64,000 bases of DNA from UBA5109 sp963975155 (GTDB taxonomy: Bacteria; Pseudomonadota; Gammaproteobacteria; Pseudomonadales; Pseudohongiellaceae): positions 62,001 through 126,000 of the forward strand of contig CAXBFG010000002.1 of the NCBI GenBank assembly GCA_963975155.1. The letters are read 5' to 3'. Numbering within the stretch: the stretch's first letter is position 1; every line of letters starts with the position of its first letter. Shown one piece after another: positions 42,344 to 51,486 of the stretch. A model generated the notes under the pieces. It did no database searches and had not been told where the DNA came from. It saw nothing but the letters and a program-made list of their open reading frames with translations. A program made the position numbers and the translations under genes.

Positions 42344-44017
42344 TTAACGCAAAAATGCCGGACACCCAGCAAAAAAGTTGCCACTTGCCTCATGTTCCGC
42401 ACACCAGTCTTTCACACGCTCAATGCCGGGATTGACCATATTGATGACCTCATCATAAGTCATAACTTGCATATGCACAGGCACATTAATCTCAACATCA
42501 AGCCCACGATAAGCTATATTATCGAGCCAGCTATCACCCCACCATTGCAGATCTTCCGCAGCAGTGGCCACATCCGCTTCAATAATCATTTTATGCTCAG
42601 GAATATAAGCAAATAAATTATCAGCGGTATGGTTGTTATTAATGGTGTGGTAAAGCTCAACACGCATACTTTCATCTTCAAGCACCATGGAATCATCTAC
42701 AGGAATAAATTCAAGTGCCTCACCGCTGCGTTCTAAATCATCCGGAAAAGTCGGGGCAGAACGAGACATCATTTCTTCGAAAATCACCCCGTTGGTGCGT
42801 CTGGAAATAACTGTCAGCCCTTCTGCAACCGCCTGGCGTAACCCCCTTGTGTGGTCAAAGTGATGATGAGAAACGATGATTTCAGTGATGGGTTTTTGCG
42901 GAACTATAGTCCTGGCAAGCGCCACTACTGCACGAACCCGATCCAGACCGCCACCGGCTTCATACAAAGTTATGTGATCTGCAAACTCGATGACCATGGT
43001 GCCACCAGTAATTCGCCACACGCCGCGTGCTACCGCTTCAATTTCCAGTGAAGCCGGATCAAAACCCTCTGGTATCTCCTGAGCCAGAACAGACTCTGGT
43101 GCTGATAAATCCTGGATATCACTGTCTATGTAATAGCCATCAATCCACATTTTCAGGTATTCCACATTGCGCCAGTCCAGTTTACTGTTGTAACCCAGCG
43201 GCAGATAAACTCCATCGTAGGGGACGAAGCCTGAATAATGCGTTTTATATGTCACTTCGCCTAGGTTTTGATCCGGACCGATCCAGCTTATCCAGGCTGG
43301 TAAATTCGTGGGTGGGCGTATTGCCAAAGTCAGCATGTCTCCTTCATCAAGCGTAATATCAACCAGTGTCAAACCACCTTCTTCGCGGCGATTACTGACT
43401 TTATCATCAGAATCTAATGCTGCCCGTACAGCAAGCAATGGATTGGTATACATCCACATGCGCAAATCGCGAACTTCGGCTTCACTGCGCCTGCTTGCGA
43501 CGCCCGTTTCACTCAGGTTGTAGGCCACGTCACCATCCAGGCTGCCATCCAGTATTTGCCGTTGCAGTGCAAAATCATGGCCTCGATAAATAGCAAAGGG
43601 AAACAAGTCGTTATTACGCTCCTGCTGATAGTAGCGCCCATTTTCCAGATCATAGATACGGCGCAGGTCATTGGCTTGAATATATTTTTGCGGAGCATCC
43701 GGTAAGGCAGTGATATTTCCCCCGCCATTCTGATAAGCGCGGTGCCCATAACCCAGCATGGTGATATTACGTACAGTACGAATACGCTCAACGCCACCCA
43801 TGGCTTCCGCCACAGCCATAATGGCTTCCTGTGCCGTTGAGCCAGGCACAGTCCCACTGGCAGCGGAATCCATTATCCCGGCTGAGGTACTTACTGCCAA
43901 CATAGCAGATGTATCTGCCATTGGTGCTGATACCTGAACCGGCATCTCTGCCTGAGGGGAACAGGCATTGAAAAATACTAATCCAGAAACCAGAACTACG
44001 CTTTTTATTATTTTCAT
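42344..44017 (-). CDS. Large MBL-fold hydrolase D3, predicted lipoprotein
   Basis: The product is 557 residues from ATG 44017 (AGGCGG upstream). A lipobox FNAC predicts a lipid anchor; a start at 44080 would put 21 residues before the signal. Residues about 60-340 form an N-terminal domain shared with D1 and D2 (AEAMGGVERIRTVRNITMLG; QANDLRRIYDLENGRYYQ). The C-terminal MBL domain has H384-x-H386-x-D388-H389 in SHHHFDHTRG, further metal-site candidates in NNNHTADN and IIEADV, and VPVHMQ. It should hydrolyse an ester, lactone, thioester or amide in the periplasm; the substrate is unknown. It is the extra D gene of the second cassette, 71 bases after D2. Confidence 0.82.
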   Translation of the reverse strand: MKIIKSVVLVSGLVFFNACSPQAEMPVQVSAPMADTSAMLAVSTSAGIMDSAASGTVPGSTAQEAIMAVAEAMGGVERIRTVRNITMLGYGHRAYQNGGGNITALPDAPQKYIQANDLRRIYDLENGRYYQQERNNDLFPFAIYRGHDFALQRQILDGSLDGDVAYNLSETGVASRRSEAEVRDLRMWMYTNPLLAVRAALDSDDKVSNRREEGGLTLVDITLDEGDMLTLAIRPPTNLPAWISWIGPDQNLGEVTYKTHYSGFVPYDGVYLPLGYNSKLDWRNVEYLKMWIDGYYIDSDIQDLSAPESVLAQEIPEGFDPASLEIEAVARGVWRITGGTMVIEFADHITLYEAGGGLDRVRAVVALARTIVPQKPITEIIVSHHHFDHTRGLRQAVAEGLTVISRRTNGVIFEEMMSRSAPTFPDDLERSGEALEFIPVDDSMVLEDESMRVELYHTINNNHTADNLFAYIPEHKMIIEADVATAAEDLQWWGDSWLDNIAYRGLDVEINVPVHMQVMTYDEVINMVNPGIERVKDWCAEHEASGNFFAGCPAFLR

Positions 44018-44088
44018 TATCGCCGCCTCGTTATTAAACTGTGTTGTTAAAATTTGCTTATTCTTAAGCTCTTCCACCAAAATTATAA

Positions 44089-45720
44089 TTATTCAAACGG
44101 AGGATCAAAAAACTCTATCATTCCCGGGATCAGATTTCCTTCAGGATAAAAAGGCGGACAACCTGCTACAAAATGGTCAAGCTCTGCCTGTGCAACACAC
44201 CGCTCCTGCCCTCCTATCCTGCCTGGCGCCAGAAACTCCAGCATTTCGGTATGACTCATACGCCCAAAATGCACAGACACAATGATTTCAGGATGAAGAT
44301 CATACAACTTAATATTTTGCTCATAAGCGTCAGCCCACCATTGTAATTCCCTGGATGGGGTAAGATCGGCTTCAATTAAAATATTTTCATCTGGAAGATA
44401 GGCCATTAATGCACCGGCCATATGGTTGTGAGCAACAACATGATATAAATCGACCGTACGTTCTTCATCCTGTAAGCGCATCCTGTCACCCACTTCTATG
44501 ATAGAAATAGGTCGTGGATTTCTATGCAACATGTCAGGGAAATTAGGTGCCGGTCGAGATGCAATTTCCCGGAATATTTCTTCATTGTTTCTATGCGTGA
44601 TCACCGTCAAACCTTCTGCAACAGCTGTACGCAAACCTGAAGCATGATCATCATGTTGATGTGATGCAATATATTCTGTAACCGGTTTACCCGGCACCAG
44701 TGAACGCGCAAGATTGATTTGTGGCAAGGTCTCATCGTCATAACCAAAACCACCCAGTTCAAACAAAGTCAGGTGATCGGCAAACTCGATAACCACAGTG
44801 CCATTGCTTAAACGCCATAGACCACCCGTAATATTTTCTGCTTGTAATGGCCCACTATTTCGACCACCAGGTTGTGTTTCAGAAAGCGAACGTGGCGCAG
44901 CCAGATCAGGAATCTCTCCATTAACAATATAGCCTTCGCCGTAAATTTTAAAAAACTCAATGTCGCGCCAGTCCATATAGGTGACCATCCCTAAGGGAAG
45001 TTTAATACCGCTGTAAGGAACATAGCCGGTAAATTGAGTGGTATAACGGACTTCACCTAACAAATGATTAGGGCCTGACCAGGCAACAAAGGCAGGTAAT
45101 CCGGTCTTCCACTCAAAACCGATGCTATATTCTTCACCACCAGCTAATCTTACATCTACCACTGACACAGTATCTTCAACATGCACATTACTGAGACTGG
45201 CATCAGCAGCCATTGCTGCTCTCAGGGCAGCCAGAGGATGAGACAAGCTTTGCATTCTCAACTCTCTGACATCGCCACCTAAATTAGCACTGTCATCTTC
45301 AGCAATCCGAAACGCCGTATCACCATCAAGAACCTGTCTATTTAAGGTGTAAGCGTGGGCTCTGGCTCCAGCAAAAGGAAATAAAAGATTACCGCGTTGG
45401 CGAATCATAAAACGATCATTGTCCAGATCCCAGATGCGTTGCAAATCATTCTGGGCGCCCCACTTTTGTGGCGCATAGGGTGAACCTGCTACATTGCCAC
45501 TACCAAAGCCATCAGCTTCCTGACCGTAGCCGTATAACTGCAGTGTTCTGACTGCATTTATTTCATCAAGGCCTCCCATCGCTTCAGCTGCAGCAAGCAG
45601 CAAGTTTTGTGCTGCATTTAAATCCTGATCCTGAGCCAGAACATTAGATGTAAGAAACAGACTAGCCAGAAGTGTCAGCAAGCTGATATTTTTTATTTTT
45701 CCCATTTTAATCCCGACCAT
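44089..45720 (-). CDS. Large MBL-fold hydrolase D2
   Basis: The product is 543 residues from ATG 45720, chosen because AGGAGGAAAC directly precedes it; a start at 45738 lacks this. Sec signal peptide ends near NVLAQD; no lipobox. The N-terminal domain (AEAMGGLDEINAVRTLQLYG; QNDLQRIWDLDNDRFM) matches D1 and D3. Zinc motif H354-x-H356-x-D358-H359 (SHQHDDHASG) is intact, with NHMAGA, IEADLT and SVHFGR downstream. It differs from D1 and D3 by a longer C-terminal tail (YPEGNLIPGMIEFFDPPFE). Position D of the second cassette, 158 bases after C2; an extra promoter in that gap is possible. Confidence 0.82.
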   Translation of the reverse strand: MVGIKMGKIKNISLLTLLASLFLTSNVLAQDQDLNAAQNLLLAAAEAMGGLDEINAVRTLQLYGYGQEADGFGSGNVAGSPYAPQKWGAQNDLQRIWDLDNDRFMIRQRGNLLFPFAGARAHAYTLNRQVLDGDTAFRIAEDDSANLGGDVRELRMQSLSHPLAALRAAMAADASLSNVHVEDTVSVVDVRLAGGEEYSIGFEWKTGLPAFVAWSGPNHLLGEVRYTTQFTGYVPYSGIKLPLGMVTYMDWRDIEFFKIYGEGYIVNGEIPDLAAPRSLSETQPGGRNSGPLQAENITGGLWRLSNGTVVIEFADHLTLFELGGFGYDDETLPQINLARSLVPGKPVTEYIASHQHDDHASGLRTAVAEGLTVITHRNNEEIFREIASRPAPNFPDMLHRNPRPISIIEVGDRMRLQDEERTVDLYHVVAHNHMAGALMAYLPDENILIEADLTPSRELQWWADAYEQNIKLYDLHPEIIVSVHFGRMSHTEMLEFLAPGRIGGQERCVAQAELDHFVAGCPPFYPEGNLIPGMIEFFDPPFE

Positions 45721-45878
45721 TGTTTCCTCCTGATTCAATTTTTTAAAATAATAATTCCTAAGTGAACAATTTGAGCGGCACTTTATTTGTATCTTTAAGT
45801 TTTAATTCGTAAAGTGTGATACCCGCTTCTAAAATATATTTATCATTAGCTTGTAAAATTTTTTTGCTGAATAATCAA

Positions 45879-46664
45879 CTACTGACTTAAACTTACAGGC
45901 TCTGTAATTTCACAAGGAGAAGGGTTCCAATTGTTACCATTTGGTTCTTTCCTGAAATGCGTAGAAGTAATAAACGAACGACTCAGATATACGGGATCTT
46001 CCACGATGGTGGTCACGGTAAACCATGAGTAACCAAAATCATCATGGCGAACGAAATATTCTTTAATCGTCGCCTCTTCACTATAAGGTATACCATTTTT
46101 TCTTAGATAACCTTCCATTACATTGTCAGTCTCAACCACCAATGTGCCCGGCCCTTCTGTTGCAGCAAAGGGGTTAAAACCGCTCGACTGTTGTTGTTTT
46201 TCCCAAGAGGTCAGTGAGCTTCCCTGCAGACTGCGATTTGATGGCAAATTATCTGCTTGAAAATATAAAAGACGACGTTGCCTGCCTGCATCGCTGTCTA
46301 TGCGTAGCGTCTCATTATTTTCCCAGCTTATCCGCAGACGCGTCGGCATGCGCATAATGCCTCCCACACCATAGGCTTTGCATTCATTACCGGCTGCAAT
46401 ATCCACCTCAGGATTCCAGGCATTAGCAAGTCTCTGGCCTTCAGTGTTTAATGGAACACCACCAAAATCACCGATGGGCGGCGTGACCATACGAAAGCGC
46501 CAGTCTTCTGTAATAATCGGAACCCAGTAGCCACTTAAATCGAAATATGCGACTTCCCTTGCTGAGGGCGGCTCTCCTTGAAACCCACGTTGTGCAATTG
46601 CCTGGGTGACACTAAGCCCCAGGCCCAACAAAAATACAAAGCAACTCCCTTTACTCTTATTCAT
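45879..46664 (-). CDS. Secreted protein C2 of unknown function (cassette paralogue)
   Basis: The product is 261 residues from ATG 46664, 7 bases after the stop of B2; an in-frame ATG at 46736 would hide the signal peptide, which ends near QAIAQR. The mature protein starts with DLSGYWVPIITEDWRFRM, then GIMRMPTRLRISWENNETLR, and closes with an RKNGIPYSEEATIKEYF segment, VEDPVYLSRSFITSTHF and two cysteines (CKAYG, PCEI). It is a clear paralogue of the protein encoded at 50661-51446. I do not recognise a named domain; the alternating pattern suggests a beta-rich, lipocalin-like fold. Periplasmic or surface location is expected. Position C of the second cassette. Confidence 0.75.
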   Translation of the reverse strand: MNKSKGSCFVFLLGLGLSVTQAIAQRGFQGEPPSAREVAYFDLSGYWVPIITEDWRFRMVTPPIGDFGGVPLNTEGQRLANAWNPEVDIAAGNECKAYGVGGIMRMPTRLRISWENNETLRIDSDAGRQRRLLYFQADNLPSNRSLQGSSLTSWEKQQQSSGFNPFAATEGPGTLVVETDNVMEGYLRKNGIPYSEEATIKEYFVRHDDFGYSWFTVTTIVEDPVYLSRSFITSTHFRKEPNGNNWNPSPCEITEPVSLSQ

Positions 46665-46671
46665 GGCGACT

Positions 46672-47658
46672 TTACTCCCCTGCTTCCAGACTACGGTAAA
46701 TGGTTTCCACAAACCGGGAAGCTTCTGAAAAACCACTCACAGTTGCATAACGCGGATCATAATCAAAGGTAGGGCGTTCCGCTTGAACCTCTTCCAGGTT
46801 CATTCCTTGAGCCATGTAATATCTAATGCGATCTCGAATCACGGTTAACATGTCTCGATACTCAACCACTCCCGCTTCATCAGTAACACCACCTTCCCCG
46901 GAAATGACAAGAGTCCCTCCTTCCTGATTTTTTTGGGTATTGGTGATGTCAATAATCCCGTTAAGTCCATCAATTAATCCATTAATACTGCCTCCCAGAT
47001 CAAGATTTATATCTGGGTAACTTGTTGTCAGAAAAATCGGACCTGTGCTAAGCACATCAGAAGAGCGAAAAAAAACAATACTATTACCACTTTCTGTAGC
47101 TGCAGGTTGATGCCGAAGTTCCACAGTTTCGCCATTAAAAAAAATTGATTGCTTGGTGTTGATAAACGCCAGATTCGGCGCGCCCTCAAACCGGTTATCA
47201 AAAACCATATTCAAAAGCGCATTTTCATGGGCGATACCGTCAACACGAGAGTCATCATCCCGGCTTGTACTGGCATATCCCCTGCCGACTGATGCCAGCA
47301 GCACATTACCTCCGGCATAAGCAGGATCACTATTGGTATTTAATAAAAAGCGTATGGGTTTTGCCGTTAACTGTCTGATAACTTCCAAAAAGGATTCAGC
47401 TTTTTCTGAACTGCCGCTATCAACAACCAGGGCTCCTTCATCACCGATTTGCACCGTGACATTAGTGCCGCCTGCAGGATCAATCACTAAGAAAATGTTT
47501 TTTCTGACCGGATAAACCTTTAGCTCGGAATGTTGATTTATGGTATTCACCACATCATCAGCTTTGATAGCCAGCTGCGCATAAGTACTGCTGATGATCC
47601 AGCCGCTACAAATAAAAATCCACATGAACCGGAAAATTGCTGAGAGCACAGTCATCAT
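46672..47658 (-). CDS. MBL-fold protein B2 with all zinc ligands replaced
   Basis: The product is 328 residues with a signal segment ending near TYAQLA. It aligns along its length with B1 (51487-52461): VQIGDEGALVVDS, SIVFFRSSDVLS, GLIDGLNGII, GGTLVISGEG, VEYRDMLTVI and the C-terminal RFVETIY. The HxHxDH motif reads NSDPAY (N109, D111, A113, Y114), the second-site His reads Thr (PAATESGNS), the bridging Asp reads Pro (STGPIF) and the last His reads Glu (ISGEG). It cannot bind zinc in the usual way and is probably a non-catalytic binding or regulatory partner. Its ATG overlaps the stop of A2. Confidence 0.82.
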   Translation of the reverse strand: MMTVLSAIFRFMWIFICSGWIISSTYAQLAIKADDVVNTINQHSELKVYPVRKNIFLVIDPAGGTNVTVQIGDEGALVVDSGSSEKAESFLEVIRQLTAKPIRFLLNTNSDPAYAGGNVLLASVGRGYASTSRDDDSRVDGIAHENALLNMVFDNRFEGAPNLAFINTKQSIFFNGETVELRHQPAATESGNSIVFFRSSDVLSTGPIFLTTSYPDINLDLGGSINGLIDGLNGIIDITNTQKNQEGGTLVISGEGGVTDEAGVVEYRDMLTVIRDRIRYYMAQGMNLEEVQAERPTFDYDPRYATVSGFSEASRFVETIYRSLEAGE

Positions 47659-48521
47659 CTCTCTCTCCAGTTTCCATCAATACGCATGGCTTCAAGCTCG
47701 CGCGAGTACTCAGGTAACAGGGTCTTTGCTCCGCCTCGAATTGCATCGAACGGAAAACCTTGTTGACTCACTACATTATCCTTAAGCATCGAATTCTGAC
47801 CCGGCAGATTAAAAGGTACATAACCATCAGGATGCTCCACCTCCACTGTGGCATGACAGGGGTAAGAGCCAACCTGATAGCCAGGAGCCGTTTCCCAACT
47901 CAAACTGCGGATCAAGGGTTCTTCTAAATAAAGCGGGTCTTCCAGGACAGACACCAGAGTCAACACATCGCCATGCCGCATCCAGTGTTCCCTCATCACC
48001 GCCTGATCACTTTGCGGGGCGCCATTACGTCGAGTCCAGGCGGGTTTAATATGAGTCGTAGTGACCGTTAGAGAGTCGCCGTTCCATTCTCCTGTGGAAA
48101 ACCCCATCCAGGTATGCGGCGCCCAGACAGGCGGATGATCGCGGCCGTCCATCCAGATAATCCGATGCATTTCCATCCAGTGCAGCACCATGTGCCAGGC
48201 AATAATTTCCTGGGTAAATGGGTCTACTTCTGGCCAGATTCGCATATTCGACGGGCCTACCGGAGCATAAGGTGAAGGGTGTGGCTCACATTGATGTTCC
48301 GGTACAAATAGGCGTTCCGGGTTCCAGGTGTCTGCCCTGATTCTGGCTGCGTCATTCAAGGGAAGGCCTGTGTAATCACCAATTTCCGCTTCACTGCCAT
48401 GCTCTTCATGATTAGGTTTGCGCCAGTGACCGGCTATATCTACCTGAGATAATGCTGTAGTGCTGCAAACAATTAGCAAAAAACAACTGAACCTAATAAT
48501 GATTGTGGTTACCTGGTTCAT
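47655..48521 (-). CDS. Secreted protein A2 of unknown function (cassette paralogue)
   Basis: The product is 288 residues with a signal peptide ending near TALSQV. Shared with A1 (52497-53339) are IGDYTGLPLNDAAR, EHQCEPHP, WMDGRDHPP, APHTWMGFSTGEWNGDSL, VTTTHIKPAWTRRNG and VLEDPLYLEEPLIRS. The second half also resembles the C proteins, so A and C may share a domain. No named family is recognised. His- and Trp-rich loops around HQCEPHP could bind metal or an aromatic ligand; this is inference. It lies 38 bases after the DUF6152-like gene, and its TGA overlaps the B2 start as ATGA, which couples A and B translation. Confidence 0.75.
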   Translation of the reverse strand: MNQVTTIIIRFSCFLLIVCSTTALSQVDIAGHWRKPNHEEHGSEAEIGDYTGLPLNDAARIRADTWNPERLFVPEHQCEPHPSPYAPVGPSNMRIWPEVDPFTQEIIAWHMVLHWMEMHRIIWMDGRDHPPVWAPHTWMGFSTGEWNGDSLTVTTTHIKPAWTRRNGAPQSDQAVMREHWMRHGDVLTLVSVLEDPLYLEEPLIRSLSWETAPGYQVGSYPCHATVEVEHPDGYVPFNLPGQNSMLKDNVVSQQGFPFDAIRGGAKTLLPEYSRELEAMRIDGNWRER

Positions 48522-48559
48522 GAATAATTCTCAAAATTGCAAATTGCTCATTTTGCTTC

Positions 48560-48964
48560 TTAATCGAAGTCACCACTCCATTCAAAGTCACCATCGATCA
48601 CTTCAAGACTTTGCATGCGCAGGCGATGATCTTCCGGGTTACGTCCTGGTTGACCAGAAATACGCACCTGATCACCAGGCTTCAGACTTGCGCGATCGAC
48701 AGACCCAGCCAATGCACTGGCACCACCCCACTCGACAGCCCAGCGCTGGTTTTGACCAGTCTCTTCATCAGTTACCATGACATGCACGAATGAGTGTGGA
48801 TTACGGAACAAAAACTGAACCATCGTACCTTCGATTATTGCTGTCTCATCCATGACATATGTTGCCGGAAATGAGTGGTGAGCAAATACTGCTCCAGTAG
48901 CACACAAGCTAAAGCCAAGTGACAGTACAAACGTGGTAAATAAATTTTGCTTAGATTTTTTCAT
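48560..48964 (-). CDS. DUF6152-like small secreted protein
   Basis: The product is 134 residues with a signal peptide ending near AVFAHH. The mature N-terminus AHHSFPATYVMDETAIIEGT and the rest (VQFLFRNPHSFVHVMVTDEE, then LKPGDQVRISGQPGRNP) match the DUF6152 pattern: a short OB-like beta barrel starting with a His pair. No function is established for the family; homologues commonly sit beside A-like secreted proteins. It stands between the two cassettes, 37 bases after D1 and 38 before A2, and has a good ribosome-binding site (TTGGAG). A mature N-terminal His-His could bind copper; this is speculation. Confidence 0.8.
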   Translation of the reverse strand: MKKSKQNLFTTFVLSLGFSLCATGAVFAHHSFPATYVMDETAIIEGTMVQFLFRNPHSFVHVMVTDEETGQNQRWAVEWGGASALAGSVDRASLKPGDQVRISGQPGRNPEDHRLRMQSLEVIDGDFEWSGDFD

Positions 48965-49001
48965 AATCGATCTCCAAGTTACTTCTTAAAAAATATATTT
49001 T

Positions 49002-50609
49002 TTAAAATCGCTTACTTTGCACCGGACAACCTGCAAAATAATTACCTTTTTCAAGTTCAGCAGCACAATGCTCTCTGGCACGAGCCACGCCTTCTCCAAC
49101 CATTTGCACAGCAGCTTCATGCGCCATAATGGGCATATGAACCGGCGCCAATGTGTCGACTTCCAATCCGTAATACTCAATATTGTCCAGATAATTGTCA
49201 CCCCACCACTGCCATTCTTCTGCGGCTGTTGCCATATCCCCTTCTACAAAAATATTTTGCTCAGGAACGTAAGCAAACAATGCATCTGCCATGTGAATAT
49301 TGGCACGGTCCCAATAAACATCCACGGTCATTTGACTATCTTGCAAACGCAAATGTTCATCCACGGGAATAAAATTTAATGGCGCAGGATTCAATTCGAG
49401 ATGATCAGGAAAATCTGGCGCATCATTGGTCGCCATCTCTCTAAGCAGACCTTCATTATCTCTACGAGCAATTACCGTGATGCCTTCTGCAATTGCATCC
49501 CTGATGCCTTGCATATGATCAAAGTGTCCGTGTGAAACAATGACTTCAGTAACCGGTTTGCCAGGCACCAGATTACGCGCCGCTTCTATTACCGCCAAAC
49601 CATTCGGGTTGCCTAATTCATAGAGTGTCAGATGATCTTCAAACTCGAACACGATAGTACCTGTATTCAAACGCCATACACCTTCACCCGCTTCAGCTGC
49701 GGTGATTTGTGGTGCAGGTGACTTCACGAGCTCTGGGGCGTTTCTGATGCTGGCCGGCGCAGATACATCTTCGATTTCACCATTAATGATGTAATTGTCG
49801 ACATAGATTTTAAAGTAATCCTGTTCACGCCAGTCCAGCTCAGTGTTATACCCAAGTGGCAGTAACAAATTATCAATTGGCACATAACCCGTAAAATAAG
49901 TTGTCAGGTTAATCTGACCAAGATTAGGTTGTGGGTGTGACCAGCGTATCCAGCTTGGCAATCCGCTTTGCTTTTCAAAACCAATCGAGAACTCATAGCT
50001 TTGAGGTAAACGTACATCAATAAGTGTTTCTGTTCCCTGTTCACGCACATTACTGATAATTGTATCTTCTTCCAGTAGAGTTCGCACAAGGACAACAGGG
50101 TTATTCAGCATCCACATACGCCGCATGTAGACACCATCAACATAAAGCGGGCTAGAAGCATATTCAGGTTCACGGTTAATGGCATTGCCGCCAAAAAGAC
50201 CACCAATGCTGTAGGCAATATCACCATCCAGAATCAGGTTTTGCAAACTAAAGTTATGTCCTCCACTGGCAGCAAAAGGGAACAAAAAATTACGTCGCTC
50301 TAATTGCTGGAAACGATCATTTCCAAGATCATAAATTCGCCTCATGTCATTCGCAGCTTGCCATTTCAGCGGAGCATGTTCCGAGCCTGTGATGTTGGCG
50401 CCACCAAACTGGTAAAGCCATTGCCCATAACCAATCATGGTAATATTTTCCACCTGATTAATAACATCCAGTCCGCCAAGTGCTGCAGCAGCTTCCATCA
50501 CCACGGCTGGCTTTTCCTGAGAATAGGCCAAAGGTGTAAATGCCAGAACCGTAATTAAACAAGCTGAATATACTTTGATTTTTTTCATACCTGATTGAAA
50601 GCCAGTCAT
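49002..50609 (-). CDS. Large MBL-fold hydrolase D1
   Basis: The product is 535 residues with a signal peptide ending near LAYSQE; AAGGA lies eight bases before the ATG at 50609 (an ATG seven codons later is possible). The N-terminal domain (about 35-310) carries AAALGGLDVINQVENITMIG and ANDMRRIYDLGNDRFQ; the C-terminal MBL domain has H360-x-H362-x-D364-H365 (SHGHFDHMQG), NIHMADA, VEGDMA and APVHMP. The tail CAAELEKGNYFAGCP keeps a Cys pair also seen in D3. A periplasmic hydrolase is expected, substrate unknown. Position D of the first cassette. Confidence 0.84.
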   Translation of the reverse strand: MTGFQSGMKKIKVYSACLITVLAFTPLAYSQEKPAVVMEAAAALGGLDVINQVENITMIGYGQWLYQFGGANITGSEHAPLKWQAANDMRRIYDLGNDRFQQLERRNFLFPFAASGGHNFSLQNLILDGDIAYSIGGLFGGNAINREPEYASSPLYVDGVYMRRMWMLNNPVVLVRTLLEEDTIISNVREQGTETLIDVRLPQSYEFSIGFEKQSGLPSWIRWSHPQPNLGQINLTTYFTGYVPIDNLLLPLGYNTELDWREQDYFKIYVDNYIINGEIEDVSAPASIRNAPELVKSPAPQITAAEAGEGVWRLNTGTIVFEFEDHLTLYELGNPNGLAVIEAARNLVPGKPVTEVIVSHGHFDHMQGIRDAIAEGITVIARRDNEGLLREMATNDAPDFPDHLELNPAPLNFIPVDEHLRLQDSQMTVDVYWDRANIHMADALFAYVPEQNIFVEGDMATAAEEWQWWGDNYLDNIEYYGLEVDTLAPVHMPIMAHEAAVQMVGEGVARAREHCAAELEKGNYFAGCPVQSKRF

Positions 50610-50660
50610 ATTGTTATTCCTTCTCTAATTCGATTAATTAGTGAATATTTTTTATAGCGC

Positions 50661-51446
50661 TTAGCGACATGCAATCGGATCCCAGTTATCGCCGTTCTCT
50701 TCATATTTAAAATTGGTACTGGTAATCCACTTCTGTTGCAGATTAACGGGGTCAGTGACCACACTGGTAATAATTAACCAGCGATCACCATTAGGTGCAT
50801 CGATAACCTTGTATGAATCTTCAATGCTTGTCTGATCACTGTAAGGAATGCCATTGCGCTGCAAAAAAGCTGGTCTCAGATTTCGTGTTACCGATCTCAG
50901 ATTACCGCCCTCAAAACTTCTGACCGGCCCGCCAAAACCCAGCCCACGAGTCTGGCGTTCTTTATACCAGTTTGCAGTGGTGTAACCCTGCAGGCTTGGC
51001 GTCATAGCAGTCGAATCAGCTGCAGCATTGAAATGCAGGAGTCGACTCTGCTCACCGGCACTAAAATCTACACGCAGGGTTTCTTCATCTTCCCAGCTGA
51101 TATGCAAGCGACCCGGATAACGCATAATGCCCGCACCACCAAAAACCAGACAGGATTCCAGCTCATTGTCATCAGGCCTCCAGGCTTCGGCTAATGCCCT
51201 GCCAGCTGGACTAAGCGGAATCCCGTTTTCTACATCCCCTGGTTCTGCAACCAGCATGCGCCAGCGCCAGTCTTCCGTTACGACAGAGACCCAGTAACCC
51301 GTCATATCAAATGCTGCTGCTTGCTGAGCAGAAGGTGGTGGACCGGCAGGGGCTCCACCTCGTTGCGCGAAAGCACTCACCGAAAACAAGCTCAGTATTA
51401 CTAAAACAAGGGTATTGGTCGTTTTAAAATTCATTATCTTTTTCAT
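50661..51446 (-). CDS. Secreted protein C1 of unknown function (cassette paralogue)
   Basis: The product is 261 residues, strong ribosome-binding site GGAGG six bases before the ATG, signal peptide ending near AFAQRG. A Gly/Pro-rich stretch (GGAPAGPPPSAQQAA) precedes DMTGYWVSVVTEDWRWRM, then GIMRYPGRLHISWEDEETLR, LRPAFLQRNGIPYSDQTSIE and ITSTNFKYEENGDNWDP. The match to C2 runs over the whole length. No named domain is recognised; probably a beta-rich periplasmic protein. Position C of the first cassette, 40 bases after B1 and 51 bases before D1. Confidence 0.76.
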   Translation of the reverse strand: MKKIMNFKTTNTLVLVILSLFSVSAFAQRGGAPAGPPPSAQQAAAFDMTGYWVSVVTEDWRWRMLVAEPGDVENGIPLSPAGRALAEAWRPDDNELESCLVFGGAGIMRYPGRLHISWEDEETLRVDFSAGEQSRLLHFNAAADSTAMTPSLQGYTTANWYKERQTRGLGFGGPVRSFEGGNLRSVTRNLRPAFLQRNGIPYSDQTSIEDSYKVIDAPNGDRWLIITSVVTDPVNLQQKWITSTNFKYEENGDNWDPIACR

Positions 51447-51486
51447 GAAATCCTCCGATAAAGCCTTATGCCCTACCTGTAAAAAC

